DNA of 8,990 bases from Clostridia bacterium (GTDB lineage Bacteria > Bacillota > Clostridia > DUPQ01). The notes below the pieces were generated by a model that did not search any database, had not been told where the DNA came from, and saw nothing but the letters and a program-made list of their open reading frames with translations. This document shows positions 5,658 through 8,990 of the stretch, in pieces (the first letter of the stretch is position 1; every line of letters starts with the position of its first letter). The position numbers and the translations under genes are program-made. The DNA is taken from the NCBI GenBank assembly GCA_030592085.1, contig JAUUZV010000096.1:1-8990 (forward strand), in the 5' to 3' direction.

Positions 5658-6970
5658 GATGATACCTCCTTCACTGAATAAAACCATTTTTTCTTAAATA
5701 TTTTTAAAGAAGATAATCCTTTTAATAAGAATTTCGAAATCATAATTGCCGTAATGAAACTCATTATAACACCAATCATTAATGCTAAAGCAAATCCTTT
5801 AATTGGCCCACTACCCATGGTGTATAATATTCCTGCTGTAATTAATGTGGTTACATTAGCATCAATAATTGCTGAAAATGCTCGTTTAAAACCTACATCA
5901 ATTGCATCATCAATTGCTAATCCACCACGCAATTCTTCTTTTATTCTCTCGAAAATAATAACATTCGCATCTACACCCATCCCTATTGTTAGTATGATAC
6001 CTGCAATTCCAGGCAGTGTGATTGATGCATCAAATGCTGATATCCAAAAAATTTCTGCAGCAACTAAACCACATAAAGCAAGAGATGCCACTAATCCTTG
6101 TAAACGATATCTAAATAACATGAATAAAATAACTAGTATAAACGCTAATAATGCTGCTCGTAATGTAACATTTAAAGCACTCTCACCAAGTCTAGGGCTA
6201 ATTGAGTTAATTTCTTTAGGAATTAGTCCAAAAGGTAATGCACCATATTGAATGTAATCTGCTAATATAACAGCTTCTTCTGGTGTAAAACTACCTGAGA
6301 TTATTGCATGTCCATCTGGAATTACATCATTTACTTGAGGAGAAGAAATTATTTCTTCATCTAAGAAAATATATAATATCTGTCCAATCATATCTCCAGT
6401 AACTTGTGCAAATTTTGTAGCACCCTCTGATGTGAAATCGATTGATACAACTGGAGCATTATCTTGATATACAGCTACAGCACTTTTAATATCAGCACCG
6501 TCGATTTTAACAACTGAGTCAGTTGCATATTCTCCTGTTACCTCATCAACAATATATTCACCATTTTCATCTAATACTGGTATAACATGTCTAAATGTCA
6601 AATATGCCATTTTTCCTAAATCATCTAATACTTTTTGTGGGTTTTTTTCATCTCCACTAGTATATGGAATTTCCATTAATATTCTTTTATTTTCTCGATC
6701 AACGATAATTGTTGCATCAAAGGTTCCTTTAGCTTCTAAACGCTGAGTTAAAATATTCTTGGCTGTTTCTAATTGTCCATCACTAACAACTGATAAGTCA
6801 TCTACATCCGGATAAATTGTAGCAGAAACGCCTCCTTTGATATCAATACCTAATTTTGTTTCAGTAACTTTATTAACACCCATACCTACTGAACCAACGA
6901 TAATCGTTACAATAAAGAAAGCTATCAGTGCAAGGGCAATGACAAATTTAATCCATAGCTTTGTCTTCAT
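5654..6970 (-). CDS. secD: Protein translocase subunit SecD
   Basis: SecD is the larger partner of SecF in the proton-driven accessory complex of the Sec translocon. The 438-residue product has an N-terminal membrane helix (about 8-30), the D1 motif LGIDIKGGV (40-48), an extracytoplasmic P1 region to about 255, and five C-terminal helices. The conserved transmembrane run LPGIAGIILTIGMGVDANV (319-337) carries Asp334, the position of the proton-relay aspartate, followed by IIFERIKEELRGG (338-350). It is shorter than proteobacterial SecD (about 600) and similar to stand-alone SecD of Gram-positives; it is not fused to SecF as in Bacillus subtilis. The start ATG follows GGAGGG with ten-base spacing. 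It is the first gene of a two-gene operon with its own near-consensus promoter, and its TGA stop overlaps the secF ATG. Confidence 0.97.
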   Translation of the reverse strand: MKTKLWIKFVIALALIAFFIVTIIVGSVGMGVNKVTETKLGIDIKGGVSATIYPDVDDLSVVSDGQLETAKNILTQRLEAKGTFDATIIVDRENKRILMEIPYTSGDEKNPQKVLDDLGKMAYLTFRHVIPVLDENGEYIVDEVTGEYATDSVVKIDGADIKSAVAVYQDNAPVVSIDFTSEGATKFAQVTGDMIGQILYIFLDEEIISSPQVNDVIPDGHAIISGSFTPEEAVILADYIQYGALPFGLIPKEINSISPRLGESALNVTLRAALLAFILVILFMLFRYRLQGLVASLALCGLVAAEIFWISAFDASITLPGIAGIILTIGMGVDANVIIFERIKEELRGGLAIDDAIDVGFKRAFSAIIDANVTTLITAGILYTMGSGPIKGFALALMIGVIMSFITAIMISKFLLKGLSSLKIFKKKWFYSVKEVSS

Positions 6971-7000
6971 TTAACTAGTTCCCTCCATATTTTATTTCAT

Positions 7001-7016
7001 AAGACATTTATGTCTT
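7001..7016 (-). other. Small hairpin in the secD leader
   Basis: AAGACAT (7001-7007) and ATGTCTT (7010-7016) form a perfect 7-bp stem with a 2-base gap, lying in the transcribed leader of secD between the start site (about 7027) and the ribosome binding site. A short T-run follows only on the rightward strand, where no gene needs a terminator. Its role is unknown; it may stabilise the 5' end. Confidence 0.35.
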
Positions 7017-7033
7017 TTTTGCATAACAGTAGT

Positions 7034-7062
7034 ATTATATAGTTACTTCAATTATTAGTCAA
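7034..7062 (-). promoter_or_regulatory. Strong promoter of secDF
   Basis: Reading leftward, TTGACT (7062-7057), a 17-base spacer and a perfect TATAAT (7039-7034) give an almost consensus SigA-type promoter. It sits directly behind the terminator of the upstream aldolase gene and about 65 bases before the secD ATG, making secDF an independent unit. Confidence 0.88.
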
Positions 7063-7071
7063 TTTAATCGT

Positions 7072-7102
7072 AAAATAAAAGAGCATTATGCTCAATTTTT
7101 TT
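7072..7102 (-). terminator. Intrinsic terminator after the aldolase gene, possibly working both ways
   Basis: GAGCA and TGCTC (7081-7093) form a short stem around a 3-base loop, flanked by an A-tract on one side and TTTTATTTT on the other in the leftward RNA. The A and T tracts can extend the stem. The rightward strand also ends in a T-run, so either direction could terminate. It starts about nine bases after the aldolase stop. Confidence 0.75.
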
Positions 7103-7110
7103 ATATTTTT

Positions 7111-8169
7111 TTACTTAAGTAGTGTTTTTCTATATTGAACACCTTCAACGTTTGTAATAAAATCCACATCTTCTTTTAACATAGTCATAATGGTCAAGTC
7201 ATTTTGTCTCGCTTTTTCCATAATATAGATAAAAGCTACAATACTTTCTTCCATGGTAAGAGCTTCTTTGTAATTAGTTCTATAAGTGATTTTCCCTGTT
7301 TCTAAATTTATATTAATTTTATTTGGAGAGGCCTCATCATTTGATATATTCCCTCTTAAATAAACACCTTGGTCTGGATATAAAATATGATCGGAAAACC
7401 AAGTAGCATCCATATATGTAGTAGTTCCTTGAAAATAATCATTAAGTACTATTGATTTGGAAATATATACATTCTCTTCAATTTTTTCAATACCAACATA
7501 AGGATAGTCTTCTGTTAAATTCATTTTATCTTTAATTGTAGAATTAACAAAATCATTAATTTCTTGGCATTCATTATAATCATCTGAGGTTACAACTAAA
7601 CCATGGCTTTCCATGAAAATAATTTTAGGAATATTACCATCTTTATCTCTCACTTGATCTAAACTCTTTTTAAATCCTAATGTAAGTTCAAATCCAGGTG
7701 CAATGTATGGTAACCACATATAGCCATATTTACATTTACCAAACAATACTTCTGCAATTCTTTTTCCTTCACCTGTACAAGATAAAATATTTCCATAAAC
7801 TGAATGTGTATGTATTACATAATCTAATAATAATGAATGAAATCCTGCTTCTACAGAAGCTCTCATTCCCTCTTGTAATCCTTCTAATTGGATAGTATTC
7901 TTTTTCACAAATGCAGTCGAATCTTTGTAATAATCAATATCTTTATTTAAATCAACTTTATCATAGTAATCTCTTATTTTCATATAATCAATAACTACAA
8001 AACCTTCTTTAGTAGTCATATCTTTTAATTTATAACCAGAAGCTTTAACAGCCATCAAATTATCATTTAACTTAACAGAAGTGTTTCCTCCACCACCTTG
8101 CGCTAAATCAGCAGATTTCCCTACTGATTGTGACATATCTGCCATTTGTTGTAATTTTGCATCGTACAT
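7111..8169 (-). CDS. Class II aldolase, probable L-rhamnulose-1-phosphate aldolase
   Basis: A 352-residue member of the class II aldolase/adducin family, zinc enzymes that cleave sugar phosphates through an enediolate. QGGGGNTSVK (24-33) is the phosphate-binding glycine run. Glu100 or nearby is a candidate catalytic acid, His120 and His122 (IHTHSVYGN) and His189 (MESHGLVV) are the expected zinc ligands. The gene follows the rhamnose isomerase by 18 bases, with only a weak purine-rich site (AAAGAGAG), and precedes a terminator, so it closes the operon. Context therefore suggests cleavage of L-rhamnulose 1-phosphate to dihydroxyacetone phosphate and L-lactaldehyde. It does not look like the 270-residue Escherichia coli RhaD. 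It resembles the aldolase half of the larger aldolase-SDR fusions (as in Bacillus YuxG), here without the dehydrogenase half. Another ketose phosphate is possible. Confidence 0.82.
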   Translation of the reverse strand: MYDAKLQQMADMSQSVGKSADLAQGGGGNTSVKLNDNLMAVKASGYKLKDMTTKEGFVVIDYMKIRDYYDKVDLNKDIDYYKDSTAFVKKNTIQLEGLQEGMRASVEAGFHSLLLDYVIHTHSVYGNILSCTGEGKRIAEVLFGKCKYGYMWLPYIAPGFELTLGFKKSLDQVRDKDGNIPKIIFMESHGLVVTSDDYNECQEINDFVNSTIKDKMNLTEDYPYVGIEKIEENVYISKSIVLNDYFQGTTTYMDATWFSDHILYPDQGVYLRGNISNDEASPNKININLETGKITYRTNYKEALTMEESIVAFIYIMEKARQNDLTIMTMLKEDVDFITNVEGVQYRKTLLK

Positions 8170-8187
8170 TTTTAAATTCTCTCTTTC

Positions 8188-8990
8188 TTATCCCCAGCCT
8201 TGCCCGTATCCTCTTTTTAATTTTTCCTGCTCATAGCCACTTTCTAGGTATGCCTTCATTGGATCTGGATTTAATCCCATTTCTTCTCTTACTTGTGCTA
8301 GTAATGGACGTACATCATGTAAGAATGCATCATTAACGATACTTTCTGCTTGTAAAACATCATTATTAGTTCGAGCAATTTCTAAAGCTTTTCTATCAAC
8401 TAATAGTGATTTAGCATGGGCATTTTGCACATTTATAACTGATTTAATCATGGCGGGTACTTTAGGTTCTATTGAATGACATTGATCAATCATGTAAGCA
8501 ATATTTTCAGCACAAACTTTTGTATCATTATCAAATTTAGCAGCAATAATTTCATTGAATATTAAAAACAATTCATATGGTTTAATTGTTCCAACGATTA
8601 AATCATCATCAGCATATTTTTTATTATTAAAGTGGAAACCACCAATTTTGTTTTCATCTAATAAAGTTGCAACAATATGTTCAATATTTACTTCTTGAGC
8701 ATGATGTCCTAAATCAACTAATACTTCTGCTTTTTTACCTACTTTATTTGCTAATAATAGCGCTGTTCCCCAATCGTTTATATCTGTATGATAAAAAGCA
8801 GGTTCAAAAGCTTTATACTCTATTAACATTCTCATGTCATCATCCATTGCAGAATCAAGCGCTAATAAACTTTCAAGCATCCAGTTTTTACGTTTTCTAA
8901 TATTTCCTTGTCCTGGATAATTAGTCCCATCAGCAAACCATAAACTTAATGTTTTTGATTTAAATTTTCTTGCAATATCAACACACTCAA
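8188..8990 (-). CDS. rhaI: L-rhamnose isomerase, RhaI type, C-terminal part (start beyond the right edge)
   Basis: Converts L-rhamnose to L-rhamnulose in the cytoplasm, the first step of catabolism. The leftward frame is open to the window edge; 266 residues are visible of about 420-430 in the family, so the ATG at 8880 is internal. Motifs match the metal-dependent TIM-barrel isomerase known from Pseudomonas stutzeri: WFADGTNYPGQGNIRKRK (visible 17-34), EYKAFEPAFYHTD (57-69, metal Glu57), VLVDLGHH (89-96, Asp92 and His95), FHFNNKKYADDDL (118-130, His119, Asp127, Asp129) and IDQCHS (167-172, Asp168). All expected metal ligands are present. This lineage differs from Escherichia coli RhaA, which has broadly similar chemistry but divergent sequence. 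RhaI enzymes often accept other sugars such as D-allose, so the substrate is inferred from family and the adjoining aldolase. The kinase gene is not in the window. Confidence 0.93.
   Translation of the reverse strand, partial: ECVDIARKFKSKTLSLWFADGTNYPGQGNIRKRKNWMLESLLALDSAMDDDMRMLIEYKAFEPAFYHTDINDWGTALLLANKVGKKAEVLVDLGHHAQEVNIEHIVATLLDENKIGGFHFNNKKYADDDLIVGTIKPYELFLIFNEIIAAKFDNDTKVCAENIAYMIDQCHSIEPKVPAMIKSVINVQNAHAKSLLVDRKALEIARTNNDVLQAESIVNDAFLHDVRPLLAQVREEMGLNPDPMKAYLESGYEQEKLKRGYGQGWG

Noticed and set aside
5754..6251. A 165-codon open frame on the plus strand opposite secD
   Set aside because: It lies wholly within a secure secD gene, is made of biased residues (many I, N, A, P) as expected from antisense reading, and has no start signals.
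6992..7024. Ten-codon upstream frame in the secD leader (ATG at 7024), considered as an arrest peptide regulating secDF like VemP
   Set aside because: It is far too short to reach out of the ribosome, has no ribosome binding site, and its ATG is almost at the predicted transcription start.

Overview
The window is AT-rich throughout, uses TGA as a stop codon, has strong AGGAGG-type ribosome binding sites, and carries secD and secF as two separate genes. Together with the rpsO-pnp pair this suggests a low-GC Gram-positive bacterium (Bacillota or a standard-code relative of the Mollicutes). That placement is an inference from composition and gene style, not from a phylogenetic marker.

Layout, left to right. 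Positions 1-1473 hold the RNA/ribosome locus, read leftward: rpsO (S15) then pnp (PNPase, running off the left edge). rpsO has a strong promoter, a foldable leader and an intrinsic terminator. Between that terminator and pnp lies a long imperfect hairpin, placed where an RNase III processing or autoregulation signal would be expected. Positions 1618-4648 form an accessory block: a leftward short-chain dehydrogenase, a divergent rightward alpha-oxoamine synthase whose motifs match serine palmitoyltransferase, and a leftward nucleoside hydrolase whose stop codon overlaps the synthase stop. Positions 4671-7062 hold a self-contained secD-secF unit with a near-consensus promoter, ATGA-coupled start and stop, and a 13-bp-stem terminator. 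Positions 7072-8990 hold the end of an L-rhamnose catabolic operon: a RhaI-type L-rhamnose isomerase, entering from the right edge, followed by a class II aldolase and a terminator.

How the genes work together. The isomerase and aldolase would be the first and third steps of L-rhamnose breakdown; the kinase between them is not in the window. SecD and SecF form the proton-driven accessory complex of the Sec translocon. S15 and PNPase are housekeeping RNA functions. The most interesting part is the divergent synthase/dehydrogenase pair. Serine palmitoyltransferase plus a 3-ketosphinganine-reductase-like SDR would be the first two steps of sphingoid-base synthesis, which is well known in Bacteroidota and some Proteobacteria but not typical of low-GC Gram-positives. 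The synthase call is well supported by motifs; the pathway role of the SDR is inferred from position.

No rRNA, tRNA, insertion sequence, CRISPR array or phage gene was seen. No stretch longer than 300 bases lacks a gene; the longest, 2440-2612, is the divergent promoter region.
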